A stretch of 64,000 nucleotides of DNA from Delphinus delphis (GCF_949987515.2 NC_082687.1:19824148-19888147), one strand, 5' to 3'. Positions 50,777-63,505 are shown, numbered from the stretch's first letter. The notes: generated from the sequence alone by a model not told the origin. Translations and numbers: made by a program.

Positions 50777-51799
50777 CCAAATTTACGTATTTGGGACATG
50801 GTCTTATCTGGAAGAGCAAACGTGGTACTTAATGGATAGCTCCCCTTTCTGGCAAGTTGCTCTGGTTGACATTCCGAACCTCTCCACTTTAGTTCTGATT
50901 TAATTTAGATTGCAGGTACCATCTCTAGTCACGTGACTTGATTCACTGGTGCTCTATCTCATCTTTCAAATTATCATTTTTACATTTTGTATCACTAAAT
51001 TTTTCATCTTTAGAATTTATCTGTATAAAATGTCTGTATCCAGATTTAAAAAGTTAACAGCACTAACTACAACTTTTAACTCAATTTTAAAAGATTTTAT
51101 GCAGCCCAATTATTTCAATAACACGACAATCAAATATCCTCCCTGCATAATTAAGGTGCCATTACTTTCATGTCCTTTCAAATGAACTGAATGTGTCAGA
51201 GTATGACAGATACAACTGGATGGATGAGTGTGTAGCTGAACAACTCGGATAGAGAATCTGCAATGCAAAAACTGATAATATCATTCCAGTGGCAAGTTAC
51301 GTTGGGCTTTAAAGTTTTATTCCAGGGTGAGTAAATGTTTCAAGTTCTCTTAGTCTGACAGAAGTCAGTGGCAACCTTGCAGGCATTTGCATTCGGAAAG
51401 TTTTCTTTACTACCAAACAGCCTTCAAGTTTTAAAAATCAAACTTTAATTTCTAGAAAAGGCACTCAAATGTTTTAAAGGGTAAATAATAAAGATGAGAA
51501 AGCATGGAATTCTATATGTTTTTATCCTTTCATTGTGGTACTCTATCCCACTGAAAAAAATACAAATCAATACAAAAGCCTTTATGGCGTAGTATAAGAA
51601 GCCCTCTTCTAAATGATGATCTGCAAATAATTATGCACATAGATTTAAAAGTTAATCCCACAGGAATGAAAAGTGAAGCGATAGGATCTGATGAGATCAC
51701 TATGATTAAAAATGTAGGAAAGCGAAGAAAAAAATTTGGTGAATGGAAGAGGGAGGGAAATATACATTGATTGTACACATATAATGTCAGACACATTGT

Positions 51800-51955
51800 T
51801 ACATAGTTGGCCTATAGTAAATAATTTTCACAAAAACTTATTAATTTAAGGATTTTTGCTCATTTTACAGATGAGTGAACAAAGACTCAGAGATGTTAAC
51901 TAACTTTCCCCAAATCATGCAACGTATTTTATTGCCGAGACGTTAACATTGGCCC
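51800..51955 (-). repeat. MIR SINE
   Basis: 'gctcattttacagatgagtg', 'actcagagatgttaac' and 'ccccaaatcatgcaa' follow the MIR antisense order. Confidence 0.75.
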
Positions 51956-52374
51956 CATGTAACTCCAAAACCCTTGCTCCCTCCTCCCAGCTGTCCTGCC
52001 AAGAAAAGGAGATTCTGAGAAAGCACCAAGAAAATGGTAGCTAAAATGGCAGGAGAAAAATAGCATCGTGTCACAAAAACTATCTAATGAGTAATTCCAA
52101 AAGGGAGGAAGTAAGTTCCAGTAAAAAATCTGCCTTTAATATTCCTAGCATTTAGCCAATAATAGGTACTCAGATGTGTGCTAAACTACAGGAATGCCTC
52201 AGAAAGGATGAGAATGAGTGTTAAGAATACAGCCTGCTGCCTAGAAAAATCACTTGTATCATTCCAGAGAGAAATTTCAGAGAATAGGTAGTGAATTTCT
52301 GAATTACAACAAACATTTCAGGAGATGATGAATAAGAGCAGGGAGCACATAAAAACTAGTCAACAAATGGAAAT

Positions 52375-52620
52375 AATAGGCAGTGTAGTCAGGGTAATGG
52401 TTAACCATCCCAGGAGCCAGGAAGCCTGGGCTTAAATCCTAACTTGGTACCCATGTGACCTTGGCTAAGTTACTCAACTTCTCTGTGTATCAGTTTCACA
52501 TCCTTAAGATGGAGATAGTTACTGTACTCACTTCATACAGTTGTTACTCTGAGCAGTAAATGAGTTAATATATGTAAAGCATTTAAGACAATGTCTGACA
52601 CATATTCTTATTTCAGTATT
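52375..52620 (+). repeat. MIR SINE, near full length
   Basis: 'ggtaatggttaaccatccca', 'gcctgggcttaaatcctaac', 'tgtgaccttggctaagttac' and 'taaatgagttaatatatgta' are in full MIR sense order. Confidence 0.85.
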
Positions 52621-53465
52621 AGCTGATGTTTCAAGGAGTTGGACAGTGTAGAGAAGGAGAAGATTTGAGAAATCTTAGGGAGCAGCAGAGTCAGGAAAAA
52701 AGAATAGTTTAAGGAAGAACAGACTTTCAATGTTTGTAGACACGAGGAGAAGGAAAGATTCAGGAGAGATAAGTGAAACAGGAAGAGGCCATGGGAAAGA
52801 TGAGCCCATGTGGAGGAACTGGCCTTAAAAGAAGAGAAAGGATACAAGTTCTGACACAAAAGGGAAGGTAGAGAGCAGATGCACAGAGCACTTTTCAGGA
52901 AGTAACAGATGGGGTGAGACAGCAAAGTTCACAGAGATTCCAAATAATCTTCGCAGTCTCCTCCTTAAAGGAAGAAAAGGTTGTAGTGAGAATTTTGTGG
53001 AGTAATGAAAAATTTTTTGGAACAGTTATTCTTGAAAATGTGAAAAGGTGTTCACTAAAAATGAATAAAAGTGGACTTAGTAAAGCGTGGGCTAAACTCA
53101 GAGCAGATTCAAGTACAAATTTTTATGACTTTCAAAACACACAGACTGCAGCTTGATAAAATAGTCTGTGGGGTGCAAGGAAGCATGGAGATGGATCCAG
53201 TGAGAAAACAAATGCCACCAACAACCAAGGTGTACTCAGAATTCCTCCTCATGATTGTGTAGGGCAGTGTTTGCCTCTAACTCAACCAGCTTTTTTGTAA
53301 GCATCTGTCAATCAGGACCAATGAAAACCACTTCTTATATAATTTATTACAGGTATCATTTTCAATTTTAACTAATTGTTAGTATAACCCCATAAAAGGA
53401 AGTAACTGACTTCTGTTTTTAAATCTTGTGATATTCAAAAACTACCAAATGTAAAACAGGTAGCT

Positions 53466-53675
53466 AGTGGGGAGCAGCCGCACAGCACAGGGAGATCAGC
53501 TCGGTGCTTTGTGATGACCTAGAGGGGTGGGATAGGGAGGGTGGGAGGGAGGCGCAAGAGGGAGGGGATATGGGGATATATGTATGCAAATGGCTGACTC
53601 ACTTCGTTGTACAACAGAAACTAACACAGTATTGTGAAGCAATTATACTCCAATAGAGATGTATTTAAAAAAATA
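53466..53675 (+). mobile_element. L1 3' end, whale/artiodactyl type
   Basis: It reads 'gcacagcacagggagatcag', 'ctcggtgctttgtgatgacc' and 'caattatactccaatagaga' plus an A-rich tail. This is the sense version of the tail at 62010-62182. Confidence 0.92.
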
Positions 53676-53712
53676 ACTATATGATTTAAAGTAGTGAATA
53701 GGTCTTTGGTGA

Positions 53713-54345
53713 AACATGGCACACTAGACATACATATTTTCCTCTAGTCCCTCCTGAGACTTCCTAAAATTAAAGACTAAAAATGACATAAGTCACAAGG
53801 ACAGAAAGAACCGAAGACGAGAGCGCTGAGATATTTATTTTGGAGGATGAAAAGAGGAGGATGAGTTCTGACTCCACAGAGGAAGAAAGTCAAAAGAAAC
53901 AAAGTGATGCAGGGCCCAAAACATCAGAAAAGTTTAGAGAATGGAGGCGGCAACTGCCTCCGAGAGAAAGAGCGGAACTAGAAAAAGGAAATCAGTTGTA
54001 CATTTATTCAGGGAGCAATAAAACCCCCAGATTATTGCTCCCAAACCAATTCAGCAAGGCAGCCACTCCAAATGATGACTAGAGATTTACCCACTGGGGA
54101 AACTGAACCAGAAGAGGCCCTCGATTCAAAGACACAAAGCACTGAAGACAAGGGTATCAAGTCAGATATTCACAGTGCTTCAACCCCTTCCTCTCCCACC
54201 CTCCTTCCCAATATGGGCACCATCCTTCCCACCTCTGGGCAAGAATGGAGAAAAACCCATCACGCAAGAGAAAAGAGCAGTAGGCCAGCCCCATACATAT
54301 ACACAGAGCTTCTGATTTGGTTTTTTGGGACTTGAAAAAAGGATG
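53713..54345 (+). mobile_element. probable L1 5'-UTR/5'-end fragment with coding-looking frames
   Basis: It begins aacatggcacactagacat, in the style of an old L1 5' terminus, followed by ~600 bp that keeps two open frames: 53840-54082 (Ser/Glu/Lys-rich, EESQKKQSDAGPKTSEKFRE) and 54072-54335. They overlap by 11 bp in different frames. No ORF1 coiled coil or RNA-binding motif can be seen. A processed-gene origin cannot be excluded, and no A-tail or TSD marks one. Confidence 0.4.
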
Positions 54346-54409
54346 CTTTCCACTTTTGTGTATAATATTTTGGTATATTATACAATACTTCAGTTATGCT
54401 ATGGAAGGG

Positions 54410-54500
54410 CAGAAAGTTTGTTCCACCCCACTGATGAATTCTCAGTACTTAGAATAATGCCAAGTGCATATTAGGTACTCAATAAATACTTGAATGAATG
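54410..54500 (+). repeat. L2/MIR3-type 3' tail
   Basis: It reads 'gatgaattctcagtacttag' and 'actcaataaatacttgaatg'. Confidence 0.6.
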
Positions 54501-55186
54501 AAGTCTTTTTAAAATCTCTTGGACTCTCATGGATACCCCAAGCACCTCAAAGATGTTATCTTTATATTTGTAGAGCATCACTTCCTTTCAGTTATTGACA
54601 AAGTAATAACATCACCACACTTCGCAGTTAAATTCCACTTCATTGCACCTCGATTTTAAACATAAAATTCACAATAGTCAGTTTCTAAAAATGGCTGATA
54701 TTAATTGTTCTTCTATTAGGAAGAATAAGTGGCTCATATCACTTCATATTTAATAACATTCATTCTTAAATGAAAGCACAGGAGGTTTCATTTAGAAAAA
54801 GACACTGATTTTGTATTACTGGAGGAATGAGCTAGATGGGCCCTCTAGTGGCCTTGAAGAGCTAAAACTCTCCGAAGTACCTGACATTCCTGAGGAATCA
54901 ACGTCTATTAAACACAGTCTTTCTGAAGCTGTAGACTCAGGGGGAAAAGACCCACCCGGCTGCAGAGTTACCGCAATGACTTTTCCCTGTGTTTGCGTAG
55001 TAGTCAGAGAGAGAAAGGAACACAGCAAGTGTCACAGGGTGAGATGTGAAACATTACTTAGAGGCAATAACGGGGATAACTGGAGAAATGGAATCCTGAG
55101 CTCCAGTCTGTCCCTCATAACTGCTTCCTTATTATGCCTCTATCACTGCTACCTTCCCCCCAGAACATGAATGCTCCTACATGCCC
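54501..55186. other. intron DNA, nothing assigned
   Basis: It contains a 119-codon open frame (54811-55170, plus strand, antisense to SLC39A8) with no recognisable family, signal peptide or splice context. Treated as chance. Confidence 0.4.
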
Positions 55187-55268
55187 GATCTTCCCGGACC
55201 GGGGCACGAACTCGTGTCCCCTGCATCTGCAGGTGGACTCTCAACCACTGCGCCACCAGGGAAGCCCC
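55187..55268 (-). mobile_element. CHR-type SINE, only the tRNA-related 5' part
   Basis: It spans gatcttcccggaccggggca to gccaccagggaagcccc, so the central and 3' parts are missing. No TSD seen. Either a deletion remnant or an aborted copy. Confidence 0.92.
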
Positions 55269-56459
55269 AAAACTATAGTTTTTATATGAGTGAATACAGA
55301 CAAAATACCAAAGGCAACTCAACTTAAACATTATTGCATTTCTGAGTATTCGGTGATGAACCAAAATTGTCGGGATGAATATTGATAAAGACATCCCTAA
55401 GTCATGCATTTTAATTATTCTATAACATTTCTTTTGTTCTTCCTATATTCCAGAAAAACCAAGAATCATGTTGTTTTAATCCAGATTGTCATATAATTTG
55501 TGTTCTTTTGATAGCAATGTCAAATTAAACTACTTTTCTTAACTCACTCTTAGATGGTTTCTTATTATCTTCAATTTGGAAAAACTTCACTGTGTCAAAA
55601 CAGTAAAAACAGGAATCGTCAACAAAATTCTCGGGGCAATGCTTGGGCTTCGAAACAAACCATGAATTTTACATGTCATGTTCAATCATTGTAATGGGGT
55701 CACCCAGGTTAAATATATTCTCATCATATAAAATACTAGAAAATATTCTAATTTTATTATTAAAATCAATATCACTCATATTTCTCTACCTATTGTCTCT
55801 TAAAGCAATATCTGGACCCTGAAAGCATTTCTTAAATGTCTCTTCTTCCCGTTGTTTTTAATGCGATGTGAAGAGAAAACTGAAAACAACAGTGCGTTGC
55901 TCAATTTGTTTAAATCTCTCTTCACTAGAGATTATACCTACAACCAAAACGGCCAGAAAATAGTCCCCAGAGGAAATTAGCATCAGGACTTTTTATGTGG
56001 CTCATCAAGGCCTGGTCATGGCTGTCATCCTGGCACACACCTTCTCTACTTCAGGTGGACTTCTCATTCCTAGAAGTAGATTTCAAGACTCCTAGCTTCA
56101 TTCTGCTCTCTCACTAGACTGGTAGTTTACCCAGGTTTACAATTCCACAGTTGCCTCTGTTCAGAATATTGAAGGTACTGTGCCACTGGTCTCCAGCATT
56201 GATGTCAGGAAATCCAACGCCATTCAGCTTCCAGTTCCCTTGTATGGGACCCATCTGATTATTCTCAAAGCTTTTGGAACATTATTTTCCCAGATATTTT
56301 CATGGCTGGTTCTTCTCTCTCATTATCCAATTCTCCGCTGACCTCTTAAGGGCCCGTTCTTGATAGATCAAAGAAGCCTCCACATGTCACTGCCACATCA
56401 CCATGTTTTATTTTCATCAAAATAGTTAATGCTACCTGATATTTTCTTGTTTTACTCTT
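55269..56459. other. intron DNA, nothing assigned
   Basis: No recognisable element or gene. Confidence 0.4.
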
Positions 56460-56590
56460 TTCTATATTATCTCTTTCTGCTGAATAAACTATAAGCTTCA
56501 CAAGAATTTGTTTGCTTCTGAATCCCCAGTGCCTAGGACAGTGAGCAAGTACTCAATAAATGTTTATTAAATAAATGAATGAAAGCCTGT
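56460..56590 (+). repeat. L2 3' tail
   Basis: It reads 'ataagcttcacaagaatttg', 'ccccagtgcctaggacagtg' and 'caataaatgtttattaaa'. Confidence 0.75.
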
Positions 56591-56899
56591 ATATTAGCAT
56601 TACTACCAGAAGCAGAGAAAGAAGGGCCATTTGATTGATATTTCTAAATTATGTAAAACAGGATCACGTCTAGGACCCCATCTTTGCCACGGTGTTTGTG
56701 TTTACAGCAAACATGTCTTCTGGCCACTGTGAATCAGAAACCAGGAGTCCTAAAACTTTAAAACTAAAGTCAAACTTCTGAGCAGATCAATTTTATTTGT
56801 TCTCAGAAAGCACTGACCATGGGCCAAAATTATCTTCTTCCCTCTACAAAACTTAATATTTATTAAGAGTTAATGTTATCATCTTGATCCTAGCAGAGC

Positions 56900-57145
56900 A
56901 GTGACATAATGAAGGCAATCCAGCAAGGCAAGTGCAAGCTTCCGCATCAGATGGCCTCAGTCCTGATAGAAGCTTCATCATTAGGAGATGTGTGTCCTTG
57001 GGTTTATTTAACCTCTCTAAGCCACAATCTCCTAATTATAAGAGTGCTTGTCTCCTAGGCTACTATGAGAATCAAATGAGATCACTCATCTAAAGTTCTA
57101 GGCATAGTCCTTGAACATTTAATAAAGGTTAGCTGTAATTATTAA
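56900..57145 (+). repeat. MIR SINE
   Basis: 'tttaacctctctaagccaca', 'ctactatgagaatcaaatga' and 'taggcatagtccttgaacat' follow the MIR sense order. Confidence 0.75.
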
Positions 57146-58113
57146 AGGAAATTATCTATTTGAACATTTACTTATTCTTTGCAAAGTCTTGCCTAAAAGC
57201 ATCATTCATTATATTGCATGAAATAATTTCCTCTCTTAGCTTAGTGCTCACATAAAACTGCCTTTTCAATCCCTCCTGAGATTTTCCTTAATCGGGTGGG
57301 AAGAAGTATAGGACCAATCATATTTTCTTTCCAGAAGGAAACTCAGATCATTTGCGTTAATAACCTCTTCCAAATATCTTTTCTCTGCTTTTGTTTCTTA
57401 GCTGACTTCCTTCTGATTTTATTTTTAATTATCATCTTTTATATTGTATTTAACTTTATAGCTTTTGGATCTGTCATTTATGAGCTGAGAGACCCTGGAG
57501 AGGTTATTTGGCATCCAAAGTTCCACTTTCTTAATCTGTCAAATGAGACGTGTGTGGACACCCATGACACTAGCATCCCAGTCTCCCTTTTAATGACCAC
57601 TCTTCTACCGCATCCATATTCCCTTGGGGCCATACAAAGCGCCCAACCCTCTAAGCACTTAGATTAGTCTAGAAGTGGACATCTAATTCAAGCTGGACCA
57701 AGGAGACACTCGCCAGAAATTTTGGATTTAGGACTTAAGGAGGCAGGTCAGTTTCCTTCTAGTAGCCGAAATTATAAAACATAAATCCCAGGAGTTGCTA
57801 GTGGCTATGTTTCCCGTTTATGAAGGAGCCCGTCCACAGTGAAAAAAGAGAACGACTCTAAGATGCAGAGAGGAGAAGGGAGTGGGAGTCCTAATAATTC
57901 TAATGGTTCCAGGGTTGTTGATCTTCCTATAGCTTGGTTATCCCATTAGATAGCCACTATCTTTCCAATAACTTCTCATTTTTGCATACATAATTTGGGT
58001 TTGATTTCCAAATAATTCTAATACAAAGAAAATAATCCCTACTTTTAGTTCTAATAGTTCTAATATGTAGTTCTAATATGTAGAAAAGAATCCCTACTTT
58101 TAATAGTTGTTAT
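57146..58113. other. intron DNA, nothing assigned
   Basis: The open frame 57296-57667 has a hydrophobic middle from AT-rich codons but no family features. Short tandem duplications ('agttctaatatgta') occur at 58040-58082. Confidence 0.4.
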
Positions 58114-58127
58114 AAAAAGTAAATGAG

Positions 58128-58340
58128 GGCTTCCCTGGTGGCGCAGTGGTTGAGAGTCCGCCTGCCGATGCAGGGGACGTGGGTTCGTGCCCCGGTCCGG
58201 GAAGATCCCACATGCCGCGGAGCGGCTGGGCCCGTGAGCCATGGCCGCTGGGCCTGCACATCCGGAGCCTGTGCTCCGCAACGGGAGAGGCCACAACAGT
58301 GAGAGGCCCGCGTACCACACAAAAAAAAAAAAAAAAAAAA
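58128..58340 (+). mobile_element. CHR-type SINE, full length
   Basis: TSD aaaaagtaaatgag at 58114-58127 and 58336-58349 (its first As overlap the A-tail). Long uninterrupted A-tail; about 500 bp from a coding exon of SLC39A8, antisense to it. Confidence 0.95.
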
Positions 58341-58853
58341 GTAAATGAGATAAAATAAGTGCTGGCTTATTATCTGGCATATAATACTTGCTCAAGAAAT
58401 AATACCTATTAACATTATTTAGAAAATGGGAATGAAAATTCTAAATCAATTAATTAATGAACACAATTTTAATAGCTTACAAGTCTTCTTTCAGTTTCAA
58501 AATCACCCAAAGGGATTCTTTGGTTTTGTATCTCGAAAGAATTGCAAAATAAGAGAAATGCTCTAAATTAATTTTGCAACGTATCATTGTATAAATCTTA
58601 GTAATTCTTACATAGTTAAACAATCTTAGAGAATACTAAAGCCTCCAACCCAGCAGCCTACAATTTATTGCTAAACTCGCATATTTGCAGTAAACTGACA
58701 GAGGGAAAGTGGACAAAGAAACAAACTTACATTCCACTTATCCCACACACGCAGGAATAAGTCTGATACAATTAACTGTGCAAAATACTGACTGGCTGCA
58801 TGCACAGCAGTCTTCACATAGTGTGAAGGACGCAGTAAAGAGAATTACAATAC

Positions 58854-59021
58854 CTGTAGGGATACCACACTGACGTTATCAAAATGGATGTGTCCATTAG
58901 GCTCTGTGACAGCTGGATTTGCATAACATGTCACACCATTGATGGCAGGTAACGTTTTAGGTTGATGAGTTTTTTCTCGAGAAGAACCAAAGTCATCATT
59001 TCCAAAGTGGGTATGACCATC
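58854..59021 (-). CDS. SLC39A8: SLC39A8 coding exon (probably exon 6): His-containing cytoplasmic loop
   Basis: This 168-bp exon encodes 56 codons, phase 0 at both ends, beginning [12 protein letters not shown] and ending [11 protein letters not shown]. The acceptor is cttgtag|GAT; the donor is CAG|gtattg. It encodes most of the loop between membrane helices 3 and 4, with scattered His residues (DGHTHFG, KTHQP, GHIHF). In LIV-1 ZIPs this loop is proposed to bind or sense metal. Against my recollection of human ZIP8 the segment around [11 protein letters not shown] is about one residue longer and differs at several positions, so this is the most diverged exon in the window. A 32-kb intron follows. 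Confidence 0.94.
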
Positions 59022-59519
59022 CTACAAGAAAAATAAGGGAGGAAAAGGTTATAAGAAGAAACAAAGATGGCTCATACAGGTAAGAAAATAGAGAAGGTAA
59101 TGGTTTTTATTTATAAGAGAAAAATTTTATATCTATTCCGTATGTAGTATAATCTTTTTAGATTTATAAAATTTCTCTTCCTTTAAATGTATCTTCATTT
59201 ATTAGATTCTCCTGTTTTTGTTTTTTCATGTTAGGGTGCATATACCTTCTTATGTTGATGGATATGAATGGAATACAAATTATGTGCATCTGTTATTGGA
59301 CATTAAATTGTTAGTATTTACTCCAAATTCTACAATAAGAATCAAGTGTTCCTCTTATACTTATCAATATATTGATCTTTTTCTTTCTCTCCTCACATTC
59401 ACAAGTCTAATAACTGAACTGTTCACATAATTGTAAGAATAAAATTCCTGCCTTTATTTGCCTATATAAAGTAGCTTTAGTGGGTAAAACATCAAACATT
59501 TTAAATAAAGTCCATTTAC

Positions 59520-59642
59520 CTGACCATACGTCTTCAATAACATCTTAAGCGTTCTTTCAAAAAAGAAAAGTATGTAAAATCCACCAAACACGGCAACTGC
59601 CTTCTCAACATAGTTGTCAATTTTGGGATTGAATCCAAATGC
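59520..59642 (-). CDS. SLC39A8: SLC39A8 coding exon (probably exon 5): TM3
   Basis: This 123-bp exon encodes 41 codons, phase 0 at both ends, from [14 protein letters not shown] to LKTYGQ. The acceptor is cccttag|GCA; the donor is CAG|gtaaatgg. It carries the third membrane helix ([18 protein letters not shown]). The Arg and Lys residues after the helix (ERTLKMLLK) mark the start of the long cytoplasmic loop. It lies only 499 bp upstream of the next exon in transcript order. Confidence 0.95.
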
Positions 59643-60211
59643 CTAAGGGAGAAAAAAAAGGCAATTCAGGTAAGACCAAGTAATTTAATTTGATTCAGTA
59701 AATAATTTTCACCACAGTCCTAAGTCCATCCTTCACATCCAGTTAATATTGGGGATTTACCTGCCAAAATCATAAAACAAAAACTCTGAAATCTGAGTAA
59801 TCAAACTGTAAGAGATAGCACTGAAGTCTTATAACCGGAGGAAGTCCTATTAAATAAAGCCCCCAGAGTACCTTATAGTTTCCTAGCTATAACACCTTCA
59901 GCGATACTTGCCTTGAGAAAGTAAACTTTTATCAATAAAAAAGCAGCACTGATTCCTATATTTATAAGATAATATTAGACATGGGTAATTAAGACAAATG
60001 AGACATTGATTATCCACTTTTTCTAAAAGTAATATATTTGCCCATAATTTCCAGAGTCAACTTTTTAAAGCAAATATGGTAGGTCACTTGGATTACTGTT
60101 TTCCCAAGAGAGAGCCCCTTGAACTTAGAGGGTCCTAGTAAGTCCTAAAGAGATAAATAAATCGAGGACTGAGCCCCAGAATAAGGAAGAAAAGATATAA
60201 GGTACCAGGCA

Positions 60212-60240
60212 CTCACACACACACATACACACACACTCAC
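60212..60240. repeat. (AC)n microsatellite, interrupted
   Basis: About 13 CA units with one T interruption. Confidence 0.9.
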
Positions 60241-60638
60241 AAATGATGAGAATGAAATAATTCATTGTTTAAAGGACACAGGACAAGAGCTGGAGCTTGA
60301 AATTATAGAGTCATGATGTTCTAGGCAGACAAGAAATACAAACTTAAAATAAGTAAAATAGCAGGGGAGCATAACATGTGAAAAGCCACAGCTTTATACC
60401 ATTCCACACATTGTCAATGTCCCCTGTGAACAGCAGTCTAGAATAGAAAATGCCTGGGTTCTTGTTCTACATCTATCTCTGGGGAGACCTCATGCCACAT
60501 CTTCTTTTCAGTGACCTCTCCGGACCTATTTACACAGTGCAAAAATGGCATAGAAATACCTACTCTATATAACTAACACAGTGGTTATAAAATAAAATAG
60601 CAAAGGGGAAATAATTTTGCCACAAAAGAAATAACTAT

Positions 60639-61000
60639 CAGGACTTCCCTGGTGGCTCAGTGGTTAAGAATCCGCCTGCCAATGCAGGGGACACGGGTTT
60701 GAGCCCTGGTCAGGGAAGATCCCACACGCTGCGGAGCAACTAAGCCCATGCACCACAACTACTGAGCCTGTACTCTAGAGCCCGCGAGCCACAACTACTG
60801 AGCCCACGTGCCACAACTACTGAAGCCCGCGCACCTAGAGACCGCGCTCCGCAACAAGAGAAGCCACCGCAATGAGAAGCCCGTGCACCGCAATGAAGAG
60901 TAGCCCCCGCTCGCTGCAACTAGAGAAAGCCCATGCACCGCAGCCAAGACCCAACACAGCCAAAAATAAAAAGTAAATAAATTTTTTAAAAAAATTTTAA
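60639..61000 (+). mobile_element. longer CHR-type SINE subfamily, ~360 bp
   Basis: TSD aaaagaaataactat at 60624-60638 and 61001-61015. The middle carries repeated ccacaactactgagcc-like units (around 60749-60820), and the 3' end reads 'gacccaacacagccaaaaat'. Together with the copy at 50480 it represents a subfamily distinct from the short copies. Confidence 0.93.
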
Positions 61001-61329
61001 AAAAGAAATAACTATGTAAATTGGGGGTATTATTAAAAAGATAGATTCTCTAGTGTTTACATAATTCTCTGCTCACATCCATAATTCTCTAATGATCACA
61101 GAAAGGCAAAAGAACCTCTATAAGTGCTGTTGAAGAAGTTTCTTATTTTCCTAATAGACATTTTAATGTATTATTACATTTTCAATAAAACAGGAAACAT
61201 CAAAATCATAAATGTACAATCCTCAGTCCACATACCATGTCAGTTTGTTTCATTTAATTTGACTCACCACAAATCAGGTGAGTTAATATATATAATACTA
61301 TATCAAATATATTACATATAATTTTTAAA

Positions 61330-61470
61330 ATCAGAAAATCTGTTTTGTCATCCTAGCTTTGTTACTAGCTGATTATAAGGCTGTAATCAAGTCATTTAAT
61401 CCCCTTGGATTTTGGTTTTTTCATCTCTACAATTGAGGCTTTGAAGTAGATGTTCTCCTAGGTCCTTTCT
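61330..61470 (+). repeat. MIR SINE
   Basis: 'cctagctttgttactagctg', 'atcaagtcatttaatcccct' and 'tttcatctctacaattgagg' follow the MIR sense order. Confidence 0.7.
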
Positions 61471-62009
61471 AGATATAATAATAATAAAAAAAACTATGAC
61501 TTTAAGAAGTTACAGCCCCACTTTCATATATAGCTGCGAAAACTAAAAGGAGCTTTAGTTAATAATTTTCTAAAACTTATGAGCTGAAGGTGATACTGTA
61601 TGTTTTCCTTTTGTTCAGAGCTTGCCCCTCCATCTTGAATGGGGAGATACTGTCCACGTGTATATGTGTTTCTCTAGTTTCCCTTTGTGACTCCCTCCTG
61701 TTAATATCTCTTTCTCCTTCCTGTCTCTTTTCCTCTCACTTATTCTCCTCACTCCATCTCTCTTCCTTATATGGCCACACTATAGATTTGAAATAAAACA
61801 TATATATATCATGTGCTGACAAACTGAATAGCACACTGTAGTCAACGGCAGATCAATAATACATTTTACCAAAGGAAAAAATAAGCTGCTGTTTATTTAT
61901 TGGCCCTCGATTGATTTTTATCCACAATCAAAAAGAATGAAAAGGTTTGTCAACCATGTTCTAATTTACCCTCTAGTCTTCTTTAGCTGTAGTAAATATA
62001 TGGAGGAAT

Positions 62010-62182
62010 TTTTTTTAACATCTTTATTGGAGAATAATTGCTTTACAATGGTTAGTTTCTGCTTTATCACAAAGTGAATCAGCTATACATATACATATAT
62101 CCCCATATCCCCTCCCTCTTGCGTTGCCTTCCCACCCTTCCTATCCCACCCCTCTAGGTGGTCACAAAGCACCGAACTGATC
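62010..62182 (-). mobile_element. L1 3' end, reverse, whale/artiodactyl type
   Basis: 'catctttattggagaataat', 'tgctttacaatggttagttt' and 'aggtggtcacaaagcaccga' are the complement of the 53466 element. Confidence 0.92.
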
Positions 62183-62540
62183 CATGGAGGAATTCTGTTG
62201 TATATCTTAGTAAATTTGACACTGCGTGCACTTCAGAAATAAATAAGTAAATAATAAAAAGAGTGTAGAAAAATTAAATTTGCCAAATGTGAGACAGAAT
62301 AGAGTTGTAAGGCCTTCCGAGGTGTCCCAGAGCTGTCTGAGCACGTCCTGGTGCCTGGCCTCCCAGAATATTAATTTTCTCTCTGACGCTGACTTCCCCT
62401 GCAGCTTGGGACAAGTTTCTTCATTTGCTGTGATTCAGCTTTCTCTTATCCAAAACACTATAAACCAGACCATAAAATGCTGCAAGAATTATGGAGGCTT
62501 AAAATGTACAAAGTGCTGAAACATTTCAAAGAACCAATTA

Positions 62541-62747
<207 letters not shown>

Positions 62748-63399
62748 TCAGAGGGAAAAGAGTAGAAGTTAATTAGAGCATAGGAGCCAAATGACATCTT
62801 ACTGTACATTAAGTCTGAAACACATTTCACCTTTAAAAGCTTGAAACAGGTATCCTCTTTAAAACAACGAAAACTTCTCACTGAAAATTACATAGAAAAT
62901 TACAGAGAATATAAATATTAATAGTAACACTGCCTATGCTTTCCTCAGTCCTAAGTCATCATTATGGGATTACAGACTTTTATAGCTTGCAGGGAATTTG
63001 AAGAACATCTAGCAGAGTGATCACCCGAGGCCCACAGGCTCCGAGCTACCTAGCTGCATCTGTGGCTCAAAGCCCAGTTTAAAACTAGGCCTTTCAGGGG
63101 ACTAACAGAGGCAGTGTGGGTTTCGGGGAGAAGATATGGGGTGACGAGGGCAAGCAGATGGGTGGGGTTGTTAGCTTCAAGATGACCATAGTTGCTGACA
63201 CTGAGCTCGTCATAATCATTTGTCTGCAGGCCCTGTGGACAGCACCTCCTCCGGGAAGACAGCACCTCAGCCCCCTGCCTGGGCCTCCAGGGAGCCCCAG
63301 TGCAGTGAGCACTCAAGAAGGGAGCACATGGCAGCAGCAGAGAGTGGATATGTTGCACAACTCACCCTACCAGTCTCGGACAAAGGCAACAATATCCCA

Positions 63400-63505
63400 T
63401 AGGGTGGAGACAGTGGTGAAAAGGGTCATGGAGCATTCTTCATGTCTCCATCCTAGGGCCTGGCCCCCTGGTGGTGCTTAATAAATGTTCCTTAAAATGA
63501 AATGA
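63400..63505 (+). repeat. L2-like 3' tail
   Basis: 'cctagggcctggccc', then 'gtgcttaataaatgttcctt' and an 'aaatgaaatgaa' end. Confidence 0.5.

Noticed and set aside
54811..55170. 119-codon open frame antisense to SLC39A8
   Set aside because: No family, no signal or membrane segment beyond a short hydrophobic end, and no splice or promoter context.
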